A program made the position numbers and the translations under genes. The notes below the pieces were generated by a model that saw only the letters and a list, made by a program, of their open reading frames with translations, was not told where the DNA came from and made no database searches. Shown here piece by piece: positions 27,329 to 35,145 of a stretch of 64,000 nucleotides of DNA (position 1 is its first letter; the number at the start of each line of letters is the position of its first letter). This DNA comes from Bradyrhizobium sp. SZCCT0148 (GTDB lineage: Bacteria > Pseudomonadota > Alphaproteobacteria > Rhizobiales > Xanthobacteraceae). Where the stretch lies: NCBI RefSeq assembly GCF_018129985.1, contig NZ_JAFCKT010000001.1:496001-560000 (forward strand), read 5' to 3'.

Positions 27329-27429
27329 GAACTGTCCTCGTTTGGACACCGAGTGGCTCCTGTCCACTCTGTTTGACGCCTCCCTGTTATCAACTTTCAA
27401 AGCCGCCGGTTTTCCGGCGGCTCTTTTTT
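27329..27429 (+). ncRNA. Candidate trans-acting small RNA with CUCC loop
   Basis: An untranslated transcript is suggested by three ordered structures in a gene-free stretch: a 5-bp hairpin (TGTCC 27333-27337 / GGACA 27344-27348), a 6-bp hairpin (GAGTGG 27351-27356 / CCACTC 27364-27369) whose loop is CTCCTGT, then a single-stranded CCTCCC (27379-27384), then an intrinsic terminator (27401-27429). Weak -35 TTTACG (27294-27299) and -10 TTTATG (27318-27323) elements, 18 apart, fit a start near 27330. Loops with CUCC are typical of alphaproteobacterial small RNAs that block ribosome sites. It could instead be a leader or the 3' end of an unseen transcript. Confidence 0.5.
27401..27429 (+). terminator. 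Strong intrinsic terminator
   Basis: Perfect 9-bp stem AGCCGCCGG (27401-27409), loop TTTT, CCGGCGGCT (27414-27422), C, then six T. No plus-strand gene ends within 300 bases, which supports a small RNA here. Confidence 0.85.
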
Positions 27430-27590
27430 GCGTTTTTGCATCCCGTTGCGGTTGAATTCCGCGGGATGACCCGCGGAAACCATATCCGCGCTTGTCACTG
27501 GACTCCGCGTCCCGCCCGCGCAATGATTTGTTCATCATAAGCCGGCTGCCAAAGCCGGGCAGTCAAACAGTTGCGTAAGAGGCGTTAACC

Positions 27591-28100
27591 ATGGAACGTT
27601 TGCAGGCCGACGGCGCTCTCGTTCAACTCAGCGAGCGATTCACCAATTCTGCGGCGTTCGGCGTCCTGTTCCGCGAGGGCATGGACCTCGTCGAAGAGAC
27701 CGCCGCCTATCTCGACGGCGCCGGCCGCACCGAGGCCAAGGCGCTCGATCGTGCGGTCAGCCTCACCTACGCGACCGAGAGCATGCGCCTTACCACCCGC
27801 CTGATGCAGCTCGCCTCCTGGCTGCTGCTGCATCGCGCAGTGAAGGAAGGCGAGATGACGCTGGGCCAGGCCAACCGCGAGAAGACCAAGGTGAAGCTCA
27901 GCGCCGCCGATCCCGGCCCCGCCGACACCATCGAGAAGCTGCCCTCGCAGCTTCAGGATCTGATCCATCGCTCGATGAGCCTGCAGACCCGCGTGCGCCG
28001 CCTCGACACCACCATCCACACCCCGCCGGCCGAACACGCGGCGATCGGCAACCCGCTGGTGCCGCATCTCAACGCGCTGAAGGCGGCGTTCGAGCGGTAG
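27591..28100 (+). CDS. rcdA: DUF1465 protein, RcdA-like regulator of CtrA degradation
   Basis: Cytoplasmic helical protein of 169 residues, DUF1465. In Caulobacter the family member RcdA is an adaptor that helps bring CtrA and other substrates to ClpXP with CpdR and PopA. Recognisable parts are FREGMDLVEETAAYLDG, LTYATESMRLTTRLMQLASWLLL and KEGEMTLGQANREKTKVKL. The C-terminal disordered tail is present but divergent. It follows the candidate small RNA and precedes rpmE. The cell-cycle role is extended from Caulobacter and is not proven here. Confidence 0.85.
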   Translation: MERLQADGALVQLSERFTNSAAFGVLFREGMDLVEETAAYLDGAGRTEAKALDRAVSLTYATESMRLTTRLMQLASWLLLHRAVKEGEMTLGQANREKTKVKLSAADPGPADTIEKLPSQLQDLIHRSMSLQTRVRRLDTTIHTPPAEHAAIGNPLVPHLNALKAAFER

Positions 28101-28116
28101 GCTCCATCGACAATCT

Positions 28117-28248
28117 CGGTCGTCATTCCGGGACGCGCCACTTGGCGCGGGCCCGGAATCCATACTCCCGATCGTGGCTATGGATTCTCAGATGCGCAAT
28201 TGCGCATCCTAGCTCGCCCTTCGGGCGCCCCGGAATGACGGTCGCAAC
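28117..28248. repeat. GTCATTCCGGG-type intergenic repeat
   Basis: Begins GTCATTCCGGGACGCGCC, has GGAATCCAT and ATGGATTC internal arms, and ends CGCCCCGGAATGAC. The ends are inverted repeats of each other, making a long stem. A second full copy is at 39506-39610. It lies between convergent genes. Confidence 0.8.
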
Positions 28249-28279
28249 AAAAAACGCCCCCGGCTTGCGGGGGCGTTTT
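28249..28279. terminator. Bidirectional terminator between rcdA and rpmE
   Basis: An 11-bp perfect stem AAAACGCCCCC (28251-28261) / GGGGGCGTTTT (28269-28279), with six A at 28249-28254. Read on the minus strand it ends in a U-tract and should terminate rpmE; it may also stop rcdA. Confidence 0.85.
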
Positions 28280-28302
28280 CGTCTCCAGCCTTGCGGGCCG
28301 GA

Positions 28303-28530
28303 TCAATCCTTTTTGAGAAAGCCCGAAAACTTCTTCTGGAAGCGCGAGACGCGGCCGCCGCGATCCAGCATCTGGGCGTTGCCGCCGGTCCAGGCCGGGT
28401 GCGACTTCGGGTCGATGTCGAGGTTCAGCGTGTCGCCTTCCTTGCCCCAGGTCGAGCGGGTCAGGTATTCGGTTCCGTCGGTCATTACGACCTTAATCGT
28501 ATGATAGTTCGGGTGAATTTCGGCTTTCAT
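28303..28530 (-). CDS. rpmE: 50S ribosomal protein L31
   Basis: Ribosomal protein L31 of 75 residues. It begins [20 protein letters not shown] and carries TRSTWG and HPAWTG, typical of the protein. No cysteines are present, so it is the zinc-free form, with no CxxC. GAGGAA lies 6 bases before ATG 28530. A GGCGCC...GGCGCC-type palindrome in the leader (about 28538-28553) abuts the ribosome site. A terminator follows at 28249-28279. Confidence 0.95.
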   Translation of the reverse strand: MKAEIHPNYHTIKVVMTDGTEYLTRSTWGKEGDTLNLDIDPKSHPAWTGGNAQMLDRGGRVSRFQKKFSGFLKKD

Positions 28531-28727
28531 GGCAATTCCTCGGCGCCCCGGCGCCTTGTTGGGTGGCTAGCGAATGACGGATTTGGGCGGCTCTATACCT
28601 CACGAAACCCCGCAAAACAAGCCATCCCGGTCGCGAACCGGGGGTTTGCCCCTAAGGGACATCCCGGATTTGCCACTACCCTTGCACCGGCCTATTGGGA
28701 GCGAACGAATGCAATGGGTCGGATCTC

Positions 28728-30578
28728 ATGAGCGCAGTGGAACGGCTTGATGATCAGTATGTCGATCAGCCCGGAATGAACGCCGCGGACACGCCCTCGA
28801 TCGAGGCCGAGCTGATCGAGGAGCCGGCCAAGGGTCGCGCCAAGCTCCGCCCGCTGCTTGCGCTGGCGCCCTACGTCAGCCGCTATCGCGGCCGCGCGGC
28901 GCTGGCCTTCGTCGCACTCACGGTCGCGGCGCTGACCACGCTGCTGGTGCCGGTCGCGGTGCGCCGGATGATCGATTTCGGCCTGACGCCCGAGGGCATC
29001 GAGCTGATCAACAGCTACTTCTCGGTGATGCTCGCGGTGGTCGGCGTGCTCGCGGTGGCCAGCGCTGCGCGCTACTACCTCGTGATGACGATCGGCGAGC
29101 GCATCGTCGCCGACCTCAGGCGCGACGTGTTCGCTCATCTGCTGTCGCTGTCTCCCGCCTTTTTCGATTCCGCGCGAAGCGGCGAATTGATCTCTCGGCT
29201 CACCGCCGACACCACCCAGCTCAAATCGGCCGTCGGCGCCTCGGTGTCGATCGCGCTGCGCAATCTCATGATGTTTCTCGGCGCGACGGCGATGATGGTG
29301 ATCACCAGCCCGAAGCTGTCGGGCTTCGTGCTGCTGGCCATCCCCTTGATCGTGCTGCCGCTGGTCGCGTTCGGGCGCTGGGTGCGGCGTCTGTCGCGCA
29401 ATGCGCAGGACACGCTGGCCGAGGCGTCGGCCTATGCGGGCGAACTGGTCGGCGCGATCCGCACCGTGCAGGCCTATACCAGCGAGTCATTCGCCGAGCA
29501 GCGTTTCGGCGGCGAGGTCGAGCAGGCCTATGAGGCCGCGCGCACCTCGACCCAGGCGCGATCCGTGCTCACGGCCATCATCATCTTCATCGTGTTTGCA
29601 AGCGTGGTCGCGATCCTCTGGATCGGCTCGCATGACGTGCTCACAGGCGCGATCTCGCCGGGCCGGCTCGGTCAGTTCGTGCTGTATGCGGTGTTCGCCG
29701 CAGCCGGCCTCGGCCAGCTCAGCGAGGTCTGGGGCGAGGTTTCGGCGGCGTCGGGCGCGGCCGAGCGCCTGTTCGAGATCCTGCATGTGCAGCCCGATAT
29801 CAAGGCGCCTGCCACGCCGCGTGCGCTTCCGGTCCCGGCGCGCGGCGAGGTCGGCTTCGATCAGGTCAGCTTCGCCTATCCGGCGCGGCGCGACGTCAAT
29901 GTGCTCGATGCCGTCTCGTTCACCGTGCGCCCTGGCGAGAAGGTCGCGATCGTCGGCCCGTCCGGCGCGGGCAAGAGCACGATCTTCCACCTGCTGCTGC
30001 GCTTCTACGACCCGCGCAGCGGGACGATCTCGCTCGACGGCGTGCCGGTCCGATCCGCCGACCCCCGCGATTTCCGCGCGCGCATCGCGCTGGTGCCGCA
30101 GGAAGGGAACGTGTTTGCGGCAAGCGCCCGCGAGAACATCCGCTTCGGCCGTCCCGATGCGACCGACGCCGAGGTCGAGCGTGCCGCCGAACTCGCGCAT
30201 GCCGCCGAGTTCATCCGCCGCCTGCCCGACGGTTTCGACACCCCGCTCGGCGAGCGCGGCGTGACGTTGTCCGGCGGCCAGCGCCAGCGTATCGCGATCG
30301 CGCGTGCAATCCTGCGCGCCGCGCCGCTCCTGCTGCTCGATGAAGCCACCTCCGCGCTCGACGCCGAGAGCGAGACGCTGGTGCAGACCGCGCTGGAAGA
30401 GTTGATGCGCCACCGCACGACGCTGGTGATCGCGCATCGTCTCGCGACTGTCCTGTCATGCGACCGCATCCTGGTGATGGACCAGGGCAAGATCGTCGAG
30501 CAGGGCACGCATGCGGAGCTGGTGGCTGCGAACGGACTTTATGCGCGGCTGGCGAGGCTGCAGTTCGAGGGGGCATAA
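28728..30578 (+). CDS. ABC exporter, fused membrane and ATPase domains (lipid/multidrug type)
   Basis: Half-transporter of 616 residues. A cytoplasmic tail of about 50 residues precedes six helices (about 55-340, ABC_membrane), then an ATPase domain with Walker A GPSGAGKST, Q-loop ALVPQEGNVFAAS, signature LSGGQRQR, Walker B LLLLDEATSALD and switch VIAHRLAT. It resembles the MsbA/LmrA-like group that exports lipids or drugs as a homodimer. ATG 28728 is taken; TTG 28695 is a weaker alternative. Its gene is divergent from rpmE, an arrangement common in related genomes. Substrate unknown. Confidence 0.9.
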   Translation: MSAVERLDDQYVDQPGMNAADTPSIEAELIEEPAKGRAKLRPLLALAPYVSRYRGRAALAFVALTVAALTTLLVPVAVRRMIDFGLTPEGIELINSYFSVMLAVVGVLAVASAARYYLVMTIGERIVADLRRDVFAHLLSLSPAFFDSARSGELISRLTADTTQLKSAVGASVSIALRNLMMFLGATAMMVITSPKLSGFVLLAIPLIVLPLVAFGRWVRRLSRNAQDTLAEASAYAGELVGAIRTVQAYTSESFAEQRFGGEVEQAYEAARTSTQARSVLTAIIIFIVFASVVAILWIGSHDVLTGAISPGRLGQFVLYAVFAAAGLGQLSEVWGEVSAASGAAERLFEILHVQPDIKAPATPRALPVPARGEVGFDQVSFAYPARRDVNVLDAVSFTVRPGEKVAIVGPSGAGKSTIFHLLLRFYDPRSGTISLDGVPVRSADPRDFRARIALVPQEGNVFAASARENIRFGRPDATDAEVERAAELAHAAEFIRRLPDGFDTPLGERGVTLSGGQRQRIAIARAILRAAPLLLLDEATSALDAESETLVQTALEELMRHRTTLVIAHRLATVLSCDRILVMDQGKIVEQGTHAELVAANGLYARLARLQFEGA

Positions 30579-30597
30579 AGGTCCTCTCGGGGGTCTC

Positions 30598-30648
30598 CGT
30601 AAGTTATTGATTTTGCTTGCGTGGCCTACTGTGCATGGGGTTGTTTTC
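30598..30648. repeat. 51-base dispersed repeat, copy 1
   Basis: Matches 60575-60625 at 42 of 51 positions in the same orientation without gaps. The last 23 bases (30626-30648) are identical. It lies just after the ABC exporter gene and close to the 3' end of a minus-strand gene; T-runs follow it. Confidence 0.85.
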
Positions 30649-30665
30649 GCACTTTTTGCCTCGGC

Positions 30666-30890
30666 TTACCGGCACTTCGGCGACAGCGCCGGCACATTCG
30701 GCCACCACCAGTTCTTCCAGCTCCCGTCCTCGTCGACGCAGGCCGATGGGGCCGTGCCGTTCGCGTGAGCAGGCGCCCGCGTCGTCTCGAGCGATGCAAA
30801 GCGCTGGTCGATGTAGGTCGTCGACAGATAACCGGCGACAGCGACGCTTAGGAAAATCGAGGACCCCTTGGCCAGATCGCGCAGCTTCAT
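30666..30890 (-). CDS. Small membrane-anchored hypothetical protein
   Basis: Unrecognised protein of 74 residues. It starts MKLRDLAKGSSIFLSVAVAGYL, which is a single N-terminal helix or uncleaved signal. The outer part has two cysteines and a Trp-rich motif (GSWKNWWWPNVP). GGAG 7 bases before ATG 30890 supports real translation. It lies between the ABC exporter gene and a GNAT gene, with which it shares only direction. No function can be assigned. Confidence 0.6.
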   Translation of the reverse strand: MKLRDLAKGSSIFLSVAVAGYLSTTYIDQRFASLETTRAPAHANGTAPSACVDEDGSWKNWWWPNVPALSPKCR

Positions 30891-30967
30891 CGGTCATCTC
30901 CGTCCGCTCGTCATCGCTCATTGCGTCAACGACTAGCAGACGGCCAGGGATCCCAGCGTGATGGATC

Positions 30968-31414
30968 TCACGCCCGCCACGCCATCTTCAGCACCGGCCG
31001 GCCCGAGGTCGGGTTCACATCGTCGCCGGCATGGGCAAAGCCGTTGCGCTCGTAGAAGCGGATGGCGCGGGAATTGTCCTTGTTGACGAGCAGCGTGATG
31101 CCTGATGGCGTCAGGCGTTTCGCTTCGTCGACCAGCAGCCGGGCCGCGTCCGAACCCCAGTGGTCAGGGTCGACCACGAGCTGGTCGAGATAACCCTCGC
31201 CATCGATGGTGACGAAGCCGGTCAGCGCGCCGTCCTGCTCCGCCACGACGATGGACGCCTTCGGCACCAGATCTTTGCGCCAGCGCTCGCGCCACCATTC
31301 GAGCCGCGCCGCGAAGTCGATCTGCGGATAGGCCTGCTGCCAGGTGCGATGCCAGAGGTCGATCGCGGCAGCTTCGTCCTCGGGACGGTAGGGGCGGAGG
31401 TGGATCATCGGCAT
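30968..31414 (-). CDS. GNAT-family N-acetyltransferase
   Basis: Acetyl-CoA dependent transferase of 148 residues. The motif A region DQLVVDPDHWGSDAARLLVDEA and the motif B region NSRAIRFYERNGF are clear. The pantetheine-binding loop is altered (HWGSDAA rather than Q/RxxGxG/A). ATG 31414 is chosen; the frame runs upstream only into the palindromic repeat at 31419-31502. The substrate, a protein or small molecule, is unknown. Confidence 0.88.
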   Translation of the reverse strand: MPMIHLRPYRPEDEAAAIDLWHRTWQQAYPQIDFAARLEWWRERWRKDLVPKASIVVAEQDGALTGFVTIDGEGYLDQLVVDPDHWGSDAARLLVDEAKRLTPSGITLLVNKDNSRAIRFYERNGFAHAGDDVNPTSGRPVLKMAWRA

Positions 31415-31418
31415 ACAC

Positions 31419-31502
31419 TCGCCATGGCCGGGCTTGACCCGGCCATCCATTCACTTCGAGACGATCCTGTTTGATGGATTGCCGGGTCAAGCCAGCCAAT
31501 GA
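31419..31502. repeat. GGCCGGGCTTGACCCGGCC-type palindrome pair
   Basis: The first arm pair, GGCCGGG / CCCGGCC, is at about 31424-31445. The second, GCCGGGTCAAGCC, comes at about 31479-31497. It belongs to the family at 11010, 43439 and 50752. It lies upstream of the GNAT gene. Confidence 0.7.
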
Positions 31503-31526
31503 CAAGCTGTGGCGTAGCCGACACCA

Positions 31527-32555
31527 CTACCGCTCCGTCAGCTTCAGCTCGATGCGGCGGTTGCGCTTGTAGGCCTCTTCGGTGTTGGCAGGATCAAGCG
31601 GCTGGAATTCGCCGAAGCCGGCGGCGACGAGACGTTGGGCGGGCACGCCGAGCGAGACCAGATACTGCACCACCGAGATCGAGCGGGCCGCGGACAGGTC
31701 CCAGTTCGACTTGAAGTTCGGACCGTTGACCGGACGCACGTCGGTGTGGCCGTCGACGCGCAGCACCCAGGGGATTTCGCTTGGAATCTTCTTGTCCAAC
31801 TCGATCAGCGCGGCCGCGAGCGTGTCGAGCTCGGCGCGCCCCTCGGGCAGCAGCATGGCCTGTCCGGTATCGAAGAACACTTCGGACTGGAACACGAAGC
31901 GGTCGCCGACGATGCGGATGTCCGGGCGGTTGCCGAGGATGGCGCGCAGGCGGCCGAAGAATTCCGAGCGGTAGCGCGACAATTCCTGCACGCGCTGCGC
32001 CAGCGCCACGTTGAGGCGGGAGCCGAGATCGGCGATGCGATTCTGCGATTCCTTGTCGCGCTTCTCGGAAGCGTCGAGCGCCTCTTCCAGCGCGGCCAAT
32101 TGCCGGCGCAGCGCGCTGATCTGCTGGTTCAGCACCTCGATCTGCGCCAGCGCCCGCGCCGAGACTGCCTTCTCCGAATCCAGCGCCTTGCCGAGTTCGG
32201 AGGTCTTGCCTTGCGCGTCGTTGCCGGCGGCGGCGAGGCCGTCGTAGAGGCCCTTGATGCGGTCGCGCTCGGTCTCGGCCGAGGCGAGGCCCGCCTTCAA
32301 CTGCGAGACCTGGTCGTCAAGCGTGAGCTTGCCGAGCTTCTCCAGCGACAGCAGCTCGTTGAGCTGCGCGATCTTGGCGTTGAGCTGCTCCAGCGCCTTG
32401 TCCTTGCCGGTGACCTCCTGCGACAGGAAGAACTGCACCACCAGGAACACCGACAGCAGGAACACGATCGACAACACCAGCGTCGACAGCGCGTCGACGA
32501 AGCCGGGCCAGTAGTTGAAGGAGGTGTCGCCGCGGCGGCCGCGTGCCAGTGCCAT
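31527..32555 (-). CDS. OmpA/MotB-domain membrane protein (non-flagellar stator B subunit)
   Basis: Protein of about 342 residues. A single N-terminal helix reads SFNYWPGFVDALSTLVLSIV; its Asp would match the proton-binding Asp of MotB. A coiled coil follows (about 45-185), then an OmpA-like peptidoglycan-binding domain (about 205-340) with RVDGHTDVRPV and ELSAARS-like DLSAARSISVVQYL. It pairs with the MotA/TolQ-like gene upstream, and together they probably form a proton-driven stator. No flagellar genes are nearby. ATG 32555 is supported by GGAGACGG; GTG 32570 is an alternative. Confidence 0.88.
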   Translation of the reverse strand: MALARGRRGDTSFNYWPGFVDALSTLVLSIVFLLSVFLVVQFFLSQEVTGKDKALEQLNAKIAQLNELLSLEKLGKLTLDDQVSQLKAGLASAETERDRIKGLYDGLAAAGNDAQGKTSELGKALDSEKAVSARALAQIEVLNQQISALRRQLAALEEALDASEKRDKESQNRIADLGSRLNVALAQRVQELSRYRSEFFGRLRAILGNRPDIRIVGDRFVFQSEVFFDTGQAMLLPEGRAELDTLAAALIELDKKIPSEIPWVLRVDGHTDVRPVNGPNFKSNWDLSAARSISVVQYLVSLGVPAQRLVAAGFGEFQPLDPANTEEAYKRNRRIELKLTER

Positions 32556-32567
32556 GTTGTCCGTCTC

Positions 32568-32700
32568 CACTCTCGTGTCCCGGACGCGCTGCAGCGTGCA
32601 ACGCTGCTGCGCAGAGCCGGACCCATATCTGGCCCCTCTGGGCCCCGGCTCTGCAGCGCATCACTTCGTGCTGCGCAGCGTCCGGGGCGCGAGACCCTCG
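32568..32700. repeat. Large palindromic repeat between stator genes
   Basis: Starts CTCTCGTGTCCCGGACGCG and ends CGTCCGGGGCGCGAGACC. Inner arms GCAGAGCCGG and CCGGCTCTGC pair, as do GGCCCC/GGGGCC-type sequences at the centre. The same family is at 45893-46034 and partly at 27103. It splits the MotA-like and OmpA-like genes. Confidence 0.8.
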
Positions 32701-32708
32701 TTCAGTCC

Positions 32709-33740
32709 TCAACTCTTCTCGGGCTGGCGGGCGATGCGTTCCAGCAGGCGGCGGATCTCGCGGTTCTGTTCGCCCTGGCCGTCGGCCCATTCGCGGATCA
32801 TCTGCTGCTCGGTGCGCATGTGCGAGACCAGCGCCTGAATGGCTTCGGCAAGGCTTGCCATCGCCGCCGTGGTGCCGCGGCTGGCGCTGCCTTCCTCGAG
32901 CACCGAGCGCAAGCGCTCGACCGCGGCCTGGAGTTCGCCGCTGGCGACCCCGCCGCCGCCGGAAGCGACCGCGACCTCGCCGCTGCCATATTCGCGCACG
33001 GTGGTGGCGAGCCAGTCTTCGAGGTCGGTATAGAAGCGGTTCTGCGCCTGGCTCGATTGCAGATCGAGGAAACCGAGGACCAGTGAGCCGGCAAGGCCGA
33101 ACAGCGAGCTGGAGAACGAGATGCCCATGCCGCCGAGGGGGGCGGCGAGGCCCTCCTTCAGCGTGTCGAACAGCGCGCCGGAATCGCCGCCGACCTTGAG
33201 CCCGTCGATCACCTTGCCGACCGAGCCGACCGTCTCGATCAGGCCCCAGAAGGTGCCGAGCAGGCCGAGGAAGACCAATAGGCCCGTCATGTAGCGCGAG
33301 ATGTCGCGGGCTTCATCCAGGCGGGTCGCGATCGAATCGAGCAGATGCCGCATGGTGGTCTGGGTGATCGACATCCGCCCCGATCGCTCGCCGCCGAGGA
33401 TCGCCGCCATCGGCGCCAGCAGCTTCGGGTGCCGGGCCGGCGCCAGGCCGGGGTCGGCGATGCGGAAATTGTTGACCCAGGAGACCTCGGGGTAGAGCCG
33501 GATGACCTGGCGGAAGGCCAGGATGATGCCGATGAACAGCACGCCGCCGATCAGGGCATTGAGGCCGGGATTGGCGAAGAAGGCCTGGATGATCTGCTTG
33601 TAGAGCACCACGCCGACCAGCGCGCACAGCACCAGGAAGACCAGCATCCGCACCAGGAAGACGCTGGGTGAGGACAGCTTCGTGTACTCGATATCCATGG
33701 TGGAGCGGGGCGAGGTGCCTGACGGCATGGCCGGTATCAT
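32709..33740 (-). CDS. MotA/TolQ/ExbB-type proton channel protein (non-flagellar)
   Basis: Membrane protein of about 343 residues. Two helices come early (MLVFLVLCALVGVVLY and ALIGGVLFIGIILAF), then a cytoplasmic loop, then two helices in the MotA_ExbB domain (GLLVFLGLLGTFWGLIETVG and GMGISFSSSLFGLAGSLVLGF, about residues 185-270). A coiled C-terminal tail of about 90 residues follows. It should form the channel ring of a stator with the OmpA-like partner 154 bases downstream. The start is uncertain between ATG 33740 (weak GGAATG upstream), 33728 and 33698. Confidence 0.87.
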   Translation of the reverse strand: MIPAMPSGTSPRSTMDIEYTKLSSPSVFLVRMLVFLVLCALVGVVLYKQIIQAFFANPGLNALIGGVLFIGIILAFRQVIRLYPEVSWVNNFRIADPGLAPARHPKLLAPMAAILGGERSGRMSITQTTMRHLLDSIATRLDEARDISRYMTGLLVFLGLLGTFWGLIETVGSVGKVIDGLKVGGDSGALFDTLKEGLAAPLGGMGISFSSSLFGLAGSLVLGFLDLQSSQAQNRFYTDLEDWLATTVREYGSGEVAVASGGGGVASGELQAAVERLRSVLEEGSASRGTTAAMASLAEAIQALVSHMRTEQQMIREWADGQGEQNREIRRLLERIARQPEKS

Positions 33741-33894
33741 CCATTCCAAAAGCTTGCTTGCGGTGCGCACTATGGCACAGCGCCGGCCCAAAAAAAGCGC
33801 CGGATGCGCCGATTTCGGGGCCAGCTCGGGAACCCGGCCCGAAGCGGCGCTTTGATAAGCCGGTATTTGCAGCGATCTGCCAGTCAGGGGGCGC

Positions 33895-34914
33895 ATGAGC
33901 GTCGTTTCCGCGATCATCGGGACTGCCGAACGCGTGCCGCTGCCGGACGTCGTCCTCCGCGCCGCGATCCAGCGCCTGTGCTCCCGCAGCGCAACGCGCC
34001 TCGCCGCGCATGATGCGGCCACTGACGCCGCCTTCGCCGGACGGATGATGCTACGGCCGATCGCCGAAAACGCGGAAGCCCGGCGCGGGGAGGTGCCCGC
34101 GTCGTTCTTCGCCGAAATGCTCGGCCCCAACCGCAAATATTCCTGCTGTTTCTACAAGACCGATGCGACCACCTTGCAGGAGGCGGAGGAAGAGGCGCTG
34201 CGCCAGACCGTCGCGCATGCCGGCCTCGCCGACGGCCAGACCATCCTCGAACTCGGCTGCGGCTGGGGCTCGCTGTCACTGTGGATGGCGCGGCAGTTTC
34301 CGCACGCCAGGGTGACGGCGGTGTCGACCTCGCAGGCGCAGCGCGCTCATGTCGAGGAAGAGGCCCGGCGGCGCGGCCTGCTGAACCTGCGCGTGGTCAC
34401 TGCAGACATGAACGTGTTCGCGCCCGAAGGCCAGTTCGACCGCATCGTCTCGGTCGAGATGTTCGAGCAGATGATGAACTGGCGCAAGCTGATGACGCGC
34501 CTGCGATCATGGCTGGCGCCCGAGGGGCGCTTCTTCATGCAGATCGTCACCCATCGCTCCGGCTCGCAGCTGTTCGACCGGCTCGATCGCGAGGACTGGA
34601 TCGCGCAGCACGGTTTCACCGGCGGGCTGATACCGAGCCATCATCTCGTCAGACAGTTCGGCGACATTTTCACAGTCGAAAAGGAATGGTGCTGGAGCGG
34701 CACGCATTATCAGCGCACCGCCAACGACTGGCTCGCCAATTTCGACGCGCATCGGGATGCGATCGAGATGTCCCTGCGTCAGGTTCATGGCGAGCAGACC
34801 TTCCTTTGGATGCGGCGCTGGCGCTGGTTCCTGCTCGCCACGTCGGGCCTGTTCGGCCATGCCGATGGAACCGAATGGGGCATCAGCCACTACCGGTTGA
34901 GGGCCGCGGGGTAA
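33895..34914 (+). CDS. Cyclopropane-fatty-acid-synthase-like SAM methyltransferase
   Basis: SAM-dependent methyltransferase of 339 residues from the CFA synthase family. The SAM motif is LELGCGWGSLSLWMA (about 117-131), followed by VTAVSTSQAQRAHVE and VSVEMFEQMMNW, which is where CFA enzymes have VEMFEHV. The N-terminal region is shorter than in CFA synthase and the end differs, so it resembles the branch that includes plant coclaurine N-methyltransferase-like proteins. Substrate not known. A purine tract AGGGG before ATG 33895 supports the start. It is divergent from the stator operon. Confidence 0.86.
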   Translation: MSVVSAIIGTAERVPLPDVVLRAAIQRLCSRSATRLAAHDAATDAAFAGRMMLRPIAENAEARRGEVPASFFAEMLGPNRKYSCCFYKTDATTLQEAEEEALRQTVAHAGLADGQTILELGCGWGSLSLWMARQFPHARVTAVSTSQAQRAHVEEEARRRGLLNLRVVTADMNVFAPEGQFDRIVSVEMFEQMMNWRKLMTRLRSWLAPEGRFFMQIVTHRSGSQLFDRLDREDWIAQHGFTGGLIPSHHLVRQFGDIFTVEKEWCWSGTHYQRTANDWLANFDAHRDAIEMSLRQVHGEQTFLWMRRWRWFLLATSGLFGHADGTEWGISHYRLRAAG

Positions 34915-35145
34915 TTGCGATGTTCCGCCGCAGCACGCCGCGATGGAACAGGTCTCACAATCGAGTGACTCGGTAAAAGATCTTTAGTTTCAGTACGATG
35001 CACTGTGTGACAATGAGCCGCCAGCAGCATGCGTTGCATCGCAGCAGGCGCATTCTATTTTGACGGCATCGGCCGCACCAAATCGCCCAGAACGGGCCGC
35101 GGGCGGAGCGTGATCAATTTCAACAACCTCGGGGCACTTAACTTC

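Noticed and set aside
31527..33740. Zorya anti-phage system from the MotA/MotB-like pair
   Set aside because: No ZorC, ZorD or ZorE-like gene is adjacent, the MotA-like tail is short, and the neighbours are ordinary chromosomal genes.
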